A stretch of 64,000 nucleotides of DNA from Pythium myriotylum (lineage: Eukaryota > Oomycota > Peronosporomycetes > Pythiales > Pythiaceae), in contig JALJCQ010000004.1 in NCBI GenBank assembly GCA_023091665.1, positions 2,790,001 to 2,854,000 on the forward strand, given 5' to 3'. Within the stretch, counting starts at the first letter, position 1, and every line of letters starts with the position of its first letter. Below, piece after piece: positions 17,853 through 30,000 of this stretch. The position numbers and the translations under genes are program-made. A model generated the notes under the pieces. It was not told the DNA's origin. It was given only the letters and a program-made list of their open reading frames with translations, and did no database searches.

Positions 17853-20800
17853 ATGGAGGCGTCGCTGCTTCGTGGAGAGAGCGATGTCGCGCTGGACGCG
17901 AACGACAGCGATGCGTACGGCGACCTCGAGAACTGGTACGCGTCGTCGCTGCCGCATCTGCACTCGTCGGCGTCGTTCGCGCACATGGCCGAGGCTTTTC
18001 CCCAGCGAGTCGACACACCACAGCCACCCACCGCCGTCTCACCAGTGCACTCGGCTGCCCGACTCGAGCTGGATCTCGGTGCCGACGAAATTGACTCTGT
18101 GGATGACTATGAGATCGAAGTGGACGGACCGGCGAGTCCGACGCAACCTGAGCCAATTCCTGTGGCCGCGACCGCAAGATGCGACGATACGCCAGCGCAG
18201 CAACTGCATCGAGAAGACGACTCGATCTTGAGTTTTGTGCCACAGAAATTGCTTGTCCATCGGCGAGTACCTGACGTCATCGTGCCACTTGCGAGCTGCT
18301 GCGACCGCTGCCGCAGCGACCTGAACGGCAAGCTGCTGGTCAAATGTGCGACGTGCGCGTTCCGCCGCCACCTCTACTGCTTCTCGCCGCCGCTCCGCCA
18401 GCACCCAGCGCTTGTTGCGTTGGCGCATGTGCCACGCCACAAGCGCCGGCCGATGGCGCAGCTCATGAGCCAGTGGCGCTGCGAAATGTGCGTCCAGCGC
18501 ATCGGCACTGCCCCGTCGCCCGAGGCCAAGCGAACCACGAGACGAATGGATAAGCCGATTGGCTCTCCGCCTCGCCGGAAGAACAAGACTGCTCAAAAGT
18601 CCCCACCAGTCCAACCCATGCCGCCAGCGACCGCGACGTTCGATTGGCACGAGTTCCGAGCCGCAAAGTTGGCCAAAGTGCACAGAATCGACTCGGACAA
18701 GTCGCGAGACGAGGACGAGCCGCGGTCTCCTCTTCATGAACTTGCATTTTACTCGCCAAGCGATGCGTTGATGCGGAAGACGGCTCGGTTCTGGCAGCAG
18801 CATGTCCATCGTCGCCGGCAAGAACGCGCTCTCGCTGCCGCGAGACTCCGCAAGTGCCAGTTCCCAGTCAAGCGCCCATTACTAGTGGAGCTCAGTCCGC
18901 GCGAAGCCGCTGATATCGAAGAGTCGAATCAACGTAGACAAGAGGAAGAGGAACGTGACCGACTCACGCTCTTTGATGACTCCCAGTTCTATCGCTTCGA
19001 CGATCCGCGTCCGGTGTTCGAGACATTGCGTTGGCGGCCACCACCTCAACAAGACGCAGAAGACCTGAGCGCGGAAGAATATGAGCGACATGGTGCGATT
19101 GACCGCGAACAAGAGTGTCGAGAGCAGCAGCACATGGCTACCGAGGACGATGATGCGCCCACACCAGCGCAGGCGGCACGTATTGCACGGCGACGAGCGA
19201 TCGCAATGTCCATCGCCAAAGATCCGAGTCTACTCGGATTGTATCTAGCCGCACGAATCATCGAGCGGGTGTGCGTCAAGTGGCTACGTTCGGCGAGGGG
19301 GGCCATCCAACAGAGAGAGCGAGAACAGTACGAGTCTATACTCATGGCTCAAGAAGAAATCGCCGTAAACCGGCGGCGATCGCATGCTCAGGGCCTTGTG
19401 CGTCAACTACGCTACGTCATCAGCTTCATCGTAGCGTTGGTGCGGGGTCAGAGACGTGCAGCGCGGAAGAAGGAGCTCGTGATGCTGCTCAACGATGCCA
19501 AGGAAGATGCGCAGCTTGTCCAGCAGGCGCTTGATGAATCACATGAAGAGAAGAAGAGAAAACTAGCAACGCGGCGCATCCAACGCTTCTTCTTACGGAG
19601 AGTGCGGCGATATCTTCAACTCAAGAAGCGCGTGATGGTGTGGCGGATCAGTCGTTGGTGGAAGCGACGACATTACTTGTCGAGATTCCGAGATATTGCG
19701 GTATGGGCCCGAGAACGTCGCCGTGTGGTTGCCGCTTGTCGCATCCAGCGCGCGTACCGCCAATACTGCGCGTACAAGACGTTCAAGACACTGCGAGAGA
19801 AGCACATTCTTCGCCAGCTTCGTCGTTTCTTGCGACGCTGGCTTATGGAACGGGTCATCAAGAAGGAGAAAGAGCGTGTGGCAGTCTATGACACCGCGCT
19901 GATTGTCGGAGCACGCGATCTCGCCCCGGATGCTCTTCTTCCAAGCATTTTGAAGGCCATGGGATTTGCATTGTACGAGCAGAGCGACTTCTGGAACGCT
20001 GCAAACGTCTTGGAACGTGTCGAGCGGCTGCAACAAGGCACATTTGACCATCGAACCCGTTTTGCACTAGCCTACTGCCACCACATGAGCTGGTACACGT
20101 CGTGCGACAGCTTCTGCCTTGCTCGTGCTGAAGAACACTACCGCCAATGGCTATCCGATCACGCTGGTGGGCCTGTGGATCCGTTCGTGCTGCAAGACTT
20201 TGCTCTGGTCTTGATGCATCGAGAAGACTTTCGCGGTTCGCTCATGGTACTCGGTCGGCTGATCGAGCTGTTTCGTGAAGACGACGGGTTCCCGTTGTGG
20301 CTGCTCCTCGCTGGCGTAGAGCTTCAGCAACTTGGAAGATTCGACGAGAGCGCCGCATACTTGAGCTATCTTGTTGACGTCGCGCTGCCATCTCCTTACG
20401 AGGAGCGGGATGTACTGGCGCTGTGCGCGATGAGCTACGAGAGGGGAAGTAGCAAAGACAGCGCAAAATCGGCCAAGGAGGCCTGGCGTGCAGCTGTGCG
20501 TCTCTGGGGATTGGAGAAGAAACTCGCGAGCGTAGGGTCTCGAACAGAGTATTCGTACAGTTTGAGTGCGAGCGGAGCAAACAGGCAGACACAACTCAGC
20601 GCACTACGCAAATGGGAGATGCTCGTTGATCTGGCGAGACGAGCAAGCAAAGCAGGCCATTTCTTGGTGGTTTGTCGATCACTGTTGTATGCGATCGAGA
20701 GGCTCGCGCCTGAGATCGATGGAGGAGGAGAAACTGTCTACGGCGGGTTTGAGTACGAGAAGCAACGTGCTTGGTGGTCGCTAGGTGACGCATTCCGTCA

Positions 20801-21029
20801 TCTAGGAAGTCTGGATTTGTACGTCGAGGCGACCTCGCGCAGTCGAGATGAGGCGTCGAATGAAGACAAGCAGCGGTGGCGAGCGATGGCCGAGGAGCAA
20901 GCGACACGGATGGAACGCGAGCTATCAACGGTGACGACGTCACAGACTATCGCACGAATTCGAACGCAGTACGATCAGATCCAAGGGAAGGACACGACGC
21001 TGGAAGACTGTGGAGACACGTATGGATGA
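17853..21029 (+). CDS. PHD-finger protein with IQ motifs and TPR-like helical repeats
   Basis: Intronless, 1,058 residues; the ATG at 17853 is the first in frame. Residues 1-130 are acidic and low complexity. Residues 150-213 form a PHD-type C4HC3 zinc finger: C150, C153, C165, C168, H173, C176, C210, C213, with HLYCFSPPL and the WRCEMC end typical of the fold. Residues about 430-680 are long, strongly basic helices with IQ-type calmodulin or light-chain sites, RRIQRFFLRRVRRYL near 573 and CRIQRAYRQYCAYK near 630. Residues about 690-1000 are helical pairs resembling TPRs (MGFALYEQSDFWNAANVL, then FALVLMHREDFRGSLMVLG, then WSLGDAFRHLGSLDLYVEA). The combination suggests a scaffold that may read chromatin through the PHD finger and bind calmodulin, but I recognise no named family. 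Its stop is 65 bp from the stop of the giant cadherin gene. Confidence 0.83.
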   Translation: MEASLLRGESDVALDANDSDAYGDLENWYASSLPHLHSSASFAHMAEAFPQRVDTPQPPTAVSPVHSAARLELDLGADEIDSVDDYEIEVDGPASPTQPEPIPVAATARCDDTPAQQLHREDDSILSFVPQKLLVHRRVPDVIVPLASCCDRCRSDLNGKLLVKCATCAFRRHLYCFSPPLRQHPALVALAHVPRHKRRPMAQLMSQWRCEMCVQRIGTAPSPEAKRTTRRMDKPIGSPPRRKNKTAQKSPPVQPMPPATATFDWHEFRAAKLAKVHRIDSDKSRDEDEPRSPLHELAFYSPSDALMRKTARFWQQHVHRRRQERALAAARLRKCQFPVKRPLLVELSPREAADIEESNQRRQEEEERDRLTLFDDSQFYRFDDPRPVFETLRWRPPPQQDAEDLSAEEYERHGAIDREQECREQQHMATEDDDAPTPAQAARIARRRAIAMSIAKDPSLLGLYLAARIIERVCVKWLRSARGAIQQREREQYESILMAQEEIAVNRRRSHAQGLVRQLRYVISFIVALVRGQRRAARKKELVMLLNDAKEDAQLVQQALDESHEEKKRKLATRRIQRFFLRRVRRYLQLKKRVMVWRISRWWKRRHYLSRFRDIAVWARERRRVVAACRIQRAYRQYCAYKTFKTLREKHILRQLRRFLRRWLMERVIKKEKERVAVYDTALIVGARDLAPDALLPSILKAMGFALYEQSDFWNAANVLERVERLQQGTFDHRTRFALAYCHHMSWYTSCDSFCLARAEEHYRQWLSDHAGGPVDPFVLQDFALVLMHREDFRGSLMVLGRLIELFREDDGFPLWLLLAGVELQQLGRFDESAAYLSYLVDVALPSPYEERDVLALCAMSYERGSSKDSAKSAKEAWRAAVRLWGLEKKLASVGSRTEYSYSLSASGANRQTQLSALRKWEMLVDLARRASKAGHFLVVCRSLLYAIERLAPEIDGGGETVYGGFEYEKQRAWWSLGDAFRHLGSLDLYVEATSRSRDEASNEDKQRWRAMAEEQATRMERELSTVTTSQTIARIRTQYDQIQGKDTTLEDCGDTYG

Positions 21030-21094
21030 CCGCCAGTGCCCGAAGGCGACAAAGGGACAACTGCAGTGTGCAATTTCAAGTCAACTAGTTTGTC

Positions 21095-24000
21095 CTACAG
21101 TTTCTTTGAGGCCGAGCGCCGAATTACGGACGAGGGCGGCGGCGCTTGCGGCGGCTGGATCACGCGCTTCTTGCGTTTGCTGTCGCTGTCCGGCCCATCC
21201 ATAGGTGGAGTGGGTGGTGGACTGGTCGGAGGTCGGAGAAGAGTGGATGGCCGTCTTGCTGCCTGCGAACTGCGACGCTCGACGGTCGATTCTGCGGGCG
21301 GAACAAGTGGTTTGTCTTCCAGAGGCGCTTCCAAGATCACATCGTCACTTTGTGCCAGCGTAGCGAGCAAGTTATCGGCAATGGAGGACCGCGAAGCTCT
21401 CGGCTTCTTTTCTGGCTCGGAGAAGTATCCGCGCTCGCTCGCAGCTCCAGCTGCTTGATCCTCTTCAGCGACAGCAGGAGGCCCAGTTTTCGCTACAGCG
21501 GACTGACGCCGCAGTGTGACGCTTCCTCGTCGGTTCTGTTTGCGCTCGAGACCACGCAGCTTCATTTCCTGCAGCGCCATGATCGCATCATGCTGTCTTG
21601 TCTTTGCCAGCAGCGCCTGCGCACTGGCCTCGGCTTGCTTCTGGTGGAGCGGATTGGCTGTCATGTGAGCGACCATTTCGAGTCCGTCGTCGTCTTCGTC
21701 GTCCAAATCGTCGTCGCTCATGCCGAGGTTTCCGCCACGGCGGTGTGTGCGTGACTGCTTGCTGAAGACCTTTTGCACGCGGCTAATCTTGTTGAAATAC
21801 TCGGGGCGAAGTGCGACGACCAGCTCCGTCACTAGCACCAGGCCGAAGTAAATGCAGCTTGCAAAGATGAGCATCATCGTGAGTGCTGACAACAGCTGAG
21901 CTGCGACGCTGTCGTAGCCATCGTTCGCGTTCCCAAGCTGCCCGCTCTCGAACATGATGCCACAAAGCAGGACGAGACACGCACTGAAGAGCAACGTGGC
22001 TTCGACCGTGTTGTGGTCCCACACATACTCGCCCATCGTCTGCTGCTGTGCCGCTAAACCCACCTCGCTTCCTTCTTCGTGGAGCCGCAAATGCGCCGGC
22101 TGCAAGAACTTTTCGCCTTTTGCCTTGGCCACGCGTGTCTCGTGGACCACGTGGCGCGCGTATTCGTCGAGCACGAGCTTGGTCTCGTAGGCACTCATGT
22201 ACGGGCGATTACGCACTTGGAACGCATAGTTGACGAACAAAATCAGCATGACGCAGGCCAGCTGGAACGTCGGGTACTGTCGGAAGAGCAATCCGATACA
22301 CGCGATGAGGAACTTGCGGAGGATGATGAGCACCATCCAGTACCAGTAGCGCGGCTTCAACTGGTAGTACAACTTGGAGTATTTCTTTCGGAATTCCCAA
22401 CAGTTTGGGTTCGTACGACGATTCGTGCCGCGCTTCATGGCCCGCAGCAGTTGGTCTTCCATCACGAGTTTCCGGTTTTTGAAGAGTGTCCTCAATACGA
22501 AGAGCGGGTAGCCCATCGAGTACACGATAAAGGTAACGACGGCAAACGGGAAGAGCTTGAGATGGATGCCGCTTGGCTCGAAGCACCGTGCGTAGATTGT
22601 TACCATGTACTTGTGGCCATCAGGTGGTATGGACTCGACACAGTTGAAGATCTCCAGTGTTGTGCGTGTGAGGTACAGGAACATGTAGTACATCATCACT
22701 AGCGTCGAGCCGAAGAGCTGCGGCTTGTGTGACGTGAGTCGCGTCTTGCGACGCAAGATGAAGCGCTTGTACACGTAGCGAGACACAAACAAAAGGAGCG
22801 AGACCGACGTTAGCACGACTGGCAGCGCCTCGATCATCGCCCACTTGTTCAGATACGAGACTTGCAAGTTAAAACACTCAGGCGCGACGAGTTCGAGATT
22901 CAAGTTGAAAGCGGACAAAGTCGAGAAGACGCTCAGAATCCTCGACGGCCACGACACGCGCGCGTTGCCGAAGATAGAAAGTGTCTGGAAGTAGTCGACG
23001 CCGATAGACAACAGACCGAGTGACACGTTGCGACGGGAAAGCAAGTAGCTTACGACGACACCGACCGCGATGATCACGCCGATGACTACGATTGACGTCC
23101 AGGGTTCGTTTGGACACGCGTTGCATTCGCTGTTGAGCTTGTGGAAGTTGTCCACGCACAGATTGCAGCGCACGCCCATATACCCGTCTGCGCACTCGTT
23201 GGCGCCGAGACAAGCAAACGATGGATCGCAAGCGAGCACAACGTTACCTTCTCTCCAGTACCCAGGTAGTGCCTCAGGTTGCGAGTCTCCACCCTTGCAC
23301 GTAGCGCCGACAGGACAAGTGTCACAAAAACTTGTGTTGGTCTTGTAAAACCCGCTGCTGCACTGGAACTTGAGCTCTGTTTGGCTTGAAGGTGACATGA
23401 TGTTGCCGCCGACCGAGAGCACGATACTCGTCGTGCCAGCCTTGGTCTTCGGCGGCTGCCACACCAACAACGACGCACTCTTCCACACTACTGATGATGA
23501 TGAATTGGATGCGTTCGAGGAGGTCGATGTGTCGAGCTGTCGCTCTACGAGCCGACGCGAGGAAGTCGAGCTGTCGCTGTTCTTGAACCCGATCTGAATC
23601 CCTTGGTTCGGGAAGCAGCCGAAGTCGCTACCTCGGATCTCGATCGCTGTGAGTCCGTTTGCGTCTGCCTGGTTGGGCATCTGAGCGTTGATGACTGGCT
23701 GGTTGTATGAAAATGAGAGCGCATTACTTGCGAGCCCGTCGACGACGACGATCATGTCGAGGTCCGCGCCAAAACCTGCTGGAACAATGGTTGTAATGGC
23801 GTAGTCGTCGTGAGTAAGCAAGCTTTCGGTCGCGCCATCGGTTCTGTTTGATTTCGCGCAGAGAGTCTGCGAAGTCTGATCGGAGCACTCGTTCAGGAAC
23901 TGGAATTCGGCTGAAACGGTCCGGTCTATCGTGTATTTGGATGGGTAGCACACGCCATTCACACTGTCGAGGCATGGGCCGGCGGATCCGTACATGCAGC

Positions 24001-27000
24001 CTGCACAGGCTCGTGGATGGACGCTTAGTTGGTCCACACGGGCATCGCGACCGCCGATCAGCAGCTTGGTTCTTTCCTGACCCAAGTTTTTTCCGTACAC
24101 TGTGACTTCATACCCACCGCAAGTCGAGCGGTTCGTCGTGTTAGTCTCCCAGCTTATCAACTGAGGAATCTGATATCCAAACGCAACGGAGGTATTCACC
24201 AGGTACTGTCCTGAGGCAGCAAAGTCGATACGGCGATCGTACCCCTGGCCCCGCGGAACTGAGAACTGGATGGTCGTGTGGCTAAAGTAAACAATGTCGC
24301 CCAAAGTGACATTTACGGGAGGCAGCGCCTGCGTTGCGACAGTGCCCACGAGCTGCAGTCTCCAGTCTAGCGATTTCACACCAAAGTTTCTGCCCACCAT
24401 CGTCACTGTGACTTGCTCGCATCGCTCTGTCCCGCTCGGACACGTTTGCAATGGGATCTTCGTGCAAGGACCCGAAATCACTGTGATTCCTCTAGTCATC
24501 AGCGTTGGTGGATTCGTTGTGACGTCTATCCAAGCGCTAGTTGGTGGTGTGTCGCTCCATGATTGTGCCTCATACAACACCAACTCATCGTTCATAACGC
24601 GCCAGATCCCGCTTACTTGCAGCAGATACACGTTCGCGATCGATGCATCGACGGCAGGTTGCGATCCATCGCTATTTGAGGCCTTAAACACCGGTTTACT
24701 GCCCGAAAGGACGTTTCTGAGCAATTTGAGCGTCAGTTGTTTGTTAACACCGCTGAATTTGGCTGAGATACATTGATAGTCGACAGGAGACACAGTTGTC
24801 AACGAAGTCTCAAGAGAAGAGCACTCAAATGGTGCGGTCGACGAGGCACATGGCCTATTTGCATCCCTATGACACGCACATGTGTATCCATCCGTTGGTG
24901 CATCCACCCTTGTGATCGAATACAAAACCGGCGGGTCGTAGCTGAAGATCTTGTCGCCACTACTCACTTGATCACTGACAGTCACAAAAATTGGCAGGTT
25001 CCGGCCTTGCCCTTGTCCGATCGTACAGTCGATGCGTGTGTGGATTATCAGTGTGATCTCGCATGTAAAGAGCCCTGCAAATATCACGCTGTGATCTATG
25101 GAGATGCCAGCTGAGCCGAAATTCGAGCCAGAGATCGTCATCTTCCCACCACCAGCTGTCTCGAATGATGTAGCCGAGAAGCTTGAGATCACAGGCTTGT
25201 CGTAGGCAAAGTTTGTAGACACTTTCTGATTTCCAGCAGCGAGGGTCAATATCCACGACCCTCCTTCTCCCGGCGGGATCACGAACTGGATCGAGGTATG
25301 CGAACGAGTCAAAATGCTCAAGGAGACGGTTACGTACACGCCTCGGCTTAGGGTAAGTCGAGGGCTTGAACCCAAGTCCGAACCGTAGATTGTGACTATT
25401 TTGCCGATCGTAGGAGACGACGTCGCGCCGAAGGCCTTCCAGTCGACACTCGGTGGAATGTAATTCATGTATCTTGGACTGCTTTTGGCGTTGCCACGCA
25501 TCACCATGATCGGCTGGAGACTTCCCTGTCCACTCGGCACTGTGCACTTCAACAGTCGAATGTCTTTTGTGTCGGAGACTCCAATAGTCAAGAGAAATAG
25601 CAGCGAGAATACTGGCGTGCTCAGTACAACAGGTGTGCAGGCACTTCCGCCAACTGTGACGCGAGGATTGCGGCCGACGTACTTGACATACAAGCTCAGC
25701 GTTGCGCCACCGACAGTAGCGGAGTCTTGGCGGCTTACTCCAGCCACCTCTGTCTTGGTTGATCTGAAAAGAGACGGATCGCCGTCAAGGCGGTGCGACG
25801 TTGTGCAATCGGATACGCCACATGTAGCATTGAGTGTGTTCCAGTCGAGAACTGTCGGATCATCCCAACTGAATGCTACCGAGTTACTCCAGATTGACGA
25901 GCCGATCACAAGTGTGACATAGCCGAGCTTGCCGACGTATTCGGGCACAACGATCGTGTCGTGCGTCCACAAATTTGACAAAACAAGAGAGCTTGCTGTA
26001 AGCGAGGCAGTATCCCAGGTCGTGAGTGGGAGCTTTGAAACATACGCGCGGCCCGCAGTGAAGAAGTTGCTTCCAGTGATAGTGAGACTAACGCAATTGG
26101 GAAGGCAATAATCAGGACCGTCATCCGTGAACACAAGGTCAATCACTGGTGGTGCGTAACTGATGGATATTGTTTGACTCTTCTGAACGCTGGCGCTTCC
26201 AACTAGAGCTTGCAACGTGGCGCCTGTGCCGTATCCTACTGGGATACCGACGACAATGAACTCACTTTCCCCGCTGATTTGGTCAGTTGGAGAGCCAAAC
26301 TCAAGAACTGGCAACTGAACCGTTGGCACACCGCGTTGGGGTCGTGTAAATACGACACGAGATGCTGCAAATGTGTAGCTCGCACCGAAGTTCTCGCCGT
26401 AAATGATAATTCTTGTCGATCCGTCAGTACTAGCGAGCGAGGATGACAACCGCGAGATCCTTGGTGATGCATACGATGTCGTCGCAGTTGAAGCTGCGGA
26501 TGCTTGACTGCCAACTTCGATAATCCATGAGAGAGATTCGCCAACACCAGATACTGTCAAGCAAGATATGACGGAGTTGTTGTGGCTGATGATCGTCTTC
26601 ACAAGATATTCACGTCCCGTGGGTCCGTAGGTAATGCTGTCTACAGTGGCTTGGCTCGGCCCAAAATTTCCACCTCGAAGAAACACAACCTGGCCACCTT
26701 GAACAAGAGCCGCACTCGCGCCTGGGCCGTCGATGGAATCTATGTATGGCTTTGCGTAGCTGATCGTGGGCATCGCGCTAGCCTGGCCATCAATCGTGAC
26801 GATCCAAGCAAGGCGAGTTCCCACTCCTGGCACCGTGTAGCATTCGATCCGCTCATGGTTGACGACAATCTCGCAGTCTGTCGCCTCGAATTCCGTGCCT
26901 TGGACTCCGTATGTCACACTTGAGATGGTCGACGCGGCCTTGGTGCCGAAGTTCTTGCCGGCAATCATGATTTGTTCAGCTCCGTCCGTGCGGATAACTG

Positions 27001-30000
27001 TCTCACCGTTAGGACGGAAGACACGAGTGACGACAGGTCCCGCGTAGCTCGTGTTGCCCACTGTCGTGTACGAAGATGTCTGACCTTCGACGGTTGCTCT
27101 CCATGAGAGACCGCCGCCAGTGCCAGGTACAGAGACGCACTCAAGACGCGTGTGGTAGTTCTGGTTACTGTACCGACGTTTGCAGTTGAGGCTCGAATAG
27201 AACCCCTTGAAGTTGTGCGTGTAGTCAACGACGGGATCTTCAAACAACGCCGTATCTGGACCGAAGTTGCTTCCTTCTACGAAGTAGACTGTTCCGCCTG
27301 ACGTAGGTACATCCCGGAACCCTGTGATATCAGTCACTTGTGGCGGCGTGTAGGCCGTGGTGAACGACGATGGTCGGCTGGTTTGTCCATCAACACTAAC
27401 GCGCCACACAAATCCAGCTCCTGCACCTGGAACTGACGTACAACGGATTTGCACGTGGTCGACCAATACAACACAATCAGCCAACTCGAACGCGTGATGT
27501 TGGTTCTCGTACCATACGGTGAGGTGCGCATCGCCCTGTATCCCGAAATTCGTGCCGTTCAGGAGAATTGTGTCACCACCGTTGGTCCGCAGTGTCGACC
27601 CCTGCGGTAGCGTGATTGCCGACAGAGTCGGGGAGGCGTACCGGCACTGAGAAGAGATTGGACCGACAATTTCCTCACTCGATTGACCAGCGACACTGAC
27701 AGAAAAACCGAAACCCGATCCTGTGCCATTCGTGCTACGACAAGCTATCACTTCTAGAGGAATCCCGACCTCATCAGCGAACGATTCATTGCCGAATCCT
27801 GTGCGATTTGTCCGGTAGGCGCAACGCAACGCATTGTATGTTCCATAATGCAAGGCAGCCGACTGGTTGACGATAGCGGAGATACTTCGATCGCCAAAGT
27901 TGTATCCATAGATCCAAATGTCCCGAGTGGCACTTCCGTTGGTAGGGAATGGTCTTGTACAATTAACAGCAACGATTTCCGGTGGCGAGTATGATCCCAG
28001 AGGGATCCCTGATGTTGCCGTGAAGCTCACGTTGCCAAGCAATGGCACGTTCATGATTAATCTAAGTTGCCAGTAGAGGTTTGCGCCAACTCCAGGTGCT
28101 GATACACATCGCACGCCTCTGTTTCCGTTGAAGAGCGTACAGGACGTTGCGATAAACGGTAGCCCTGACCCAAATGGACCGTACCTCACCTGGAGTTTTT
28201 GGATGGAGACACTGGTCGAGTCTGCACGTTGCAAGAAACCAATGTTCGTGCCGTACAGCTCCACAGTTTCTCCTCCCGAGGTTGAAAGTGAGGCGATACC
28301 ACTGGGGAATGACAGGGCCTCGATGGTGGTATCTTCGATGTTGAGAATTGACACGGTGTAGGTTGCATTGATCACGAACGGGTTCGTACTGGAATCGCTC
28401 ACAGAAACAGAGACTCGATAGCTTTGAACGGACTCATGGTCGAGGGAAGCACCAACAGAGACAACACCTGAACTGGGATCGATTTTGAAGACTGGATCAG
28501 AAGAACCGCACGACGGGATGATGCTCTCGATTGCAAAGCGAAGCGTCCCAAACGCTGTAGTTGGAAGATCGGGATCACTAGCTTTCACGGTGAATAATGT
28601 CGTGCCAACCGGAGTATTTTCCGCCACCCTGGAGCTGGACGAATTCGCGAAAGAGATGAACGTCTGTTGTTCATTCACATCAATGACCTGGACGATAACA
28701 TAGACGGTAGACGTGAGCTTCGCTTGGTCGGATGCGCTGAGCATGAAGCTGTATCTCGTCTTGGACTCAAAATCCAACGGTCTAAGGAGATATAGTTGAG
28801 CGCACGCCGCTTGGCTTGCGTCACTCTTCTCGACACGAACCTCAAACAAGAGGCAGTCAGGATAGCCTAGATCACACAAAAGTGAGTATGACAGTCGGGC
28901 GTTATCTCCTTCATCTGGGTCCACCGCGCTAATACAACGAGGAGCTCGGGTGTTATAAGGTGAATTCTCCAACATGTCCAGATGGATTACCGTCTCCGTA
29001 AATACTGGCGGCTCGTTGACATTATTAACTTCAACCTTGAAGTCTCTCACCGCGCACATCATTGACGGATCGCATGCCACAACAGTGCATGTGTAGGTAT
29101 TTTTCCTCTCGTTGTCAAGGCTTTGCCCAATTCGAAGCATCAGAGTGCCATCCGTGGCGTTGATTGCAAACGTGTCAGCACAGTCAGTATCCGCTTTTGA
29201 CTGCAACGAGTACGCCACCACATCCTTGTCCGGCTCCGTAATGTAGCTGGAAAGAGCTTTTATTCCGACTTGAGTCAGTGCTGGGACGTTTTCGCTGATG
29301 CTCAGCAAGCTTGGGGTCGACGGCGACCATACTGGCGCGAAGTTGAACTTGGTCGTTAAAATCTGTACATTTGCAGACGACGTGCAATGCGCGCTACTAC
29401 TATCGGTCACGTTGACAAGCACCGAATATACGACAGGATAGACTAATTCGCTGTCCAAAGCGGGTCGCGCGATGTATAACTGTCCGGATTGCTGGTTGAC
29501 CTGAACGAGTCCACTAGATGCATTTGACTGGACAATTTCGTACGTCAAGTAGTCCCCAACATCTTGATCTTTTCCGGGCAGTGGGAATCCGACCAATGAA
29601 CCCCGGCCAGCACGTTCTCGAATCATGAACTTCTGATCAGCGAGAGTTGGACAATCGTTCCCATCAATAACTGTAAAAAACATGCTTGCTGTCGTGCTAA
29701 GCCCTGTGTTATCCGTCGCTTGGACAGTGACACTATAACTTGACTTGCTTTCATAATCGATCGAAGCACCTGATTGCGGTTGTATCATCACGCTTGCGTT
29801 CGTACACTCATACGCTGGCAAGGATTCAATAGACCCGGATTCGGAGACATACCCCAATTGGAATTTCGAGCTACCGATAATCCAATAGGTTGCGCACGAG
29901 CCAGCATCTTGATCTACAGCCTTGAGAGTGCAAGCATCAGAGTTTGCGTCGGTTACAGTTATTGTGTTCTCTACGACCCAACAATTCACGGCGGGAAGCA

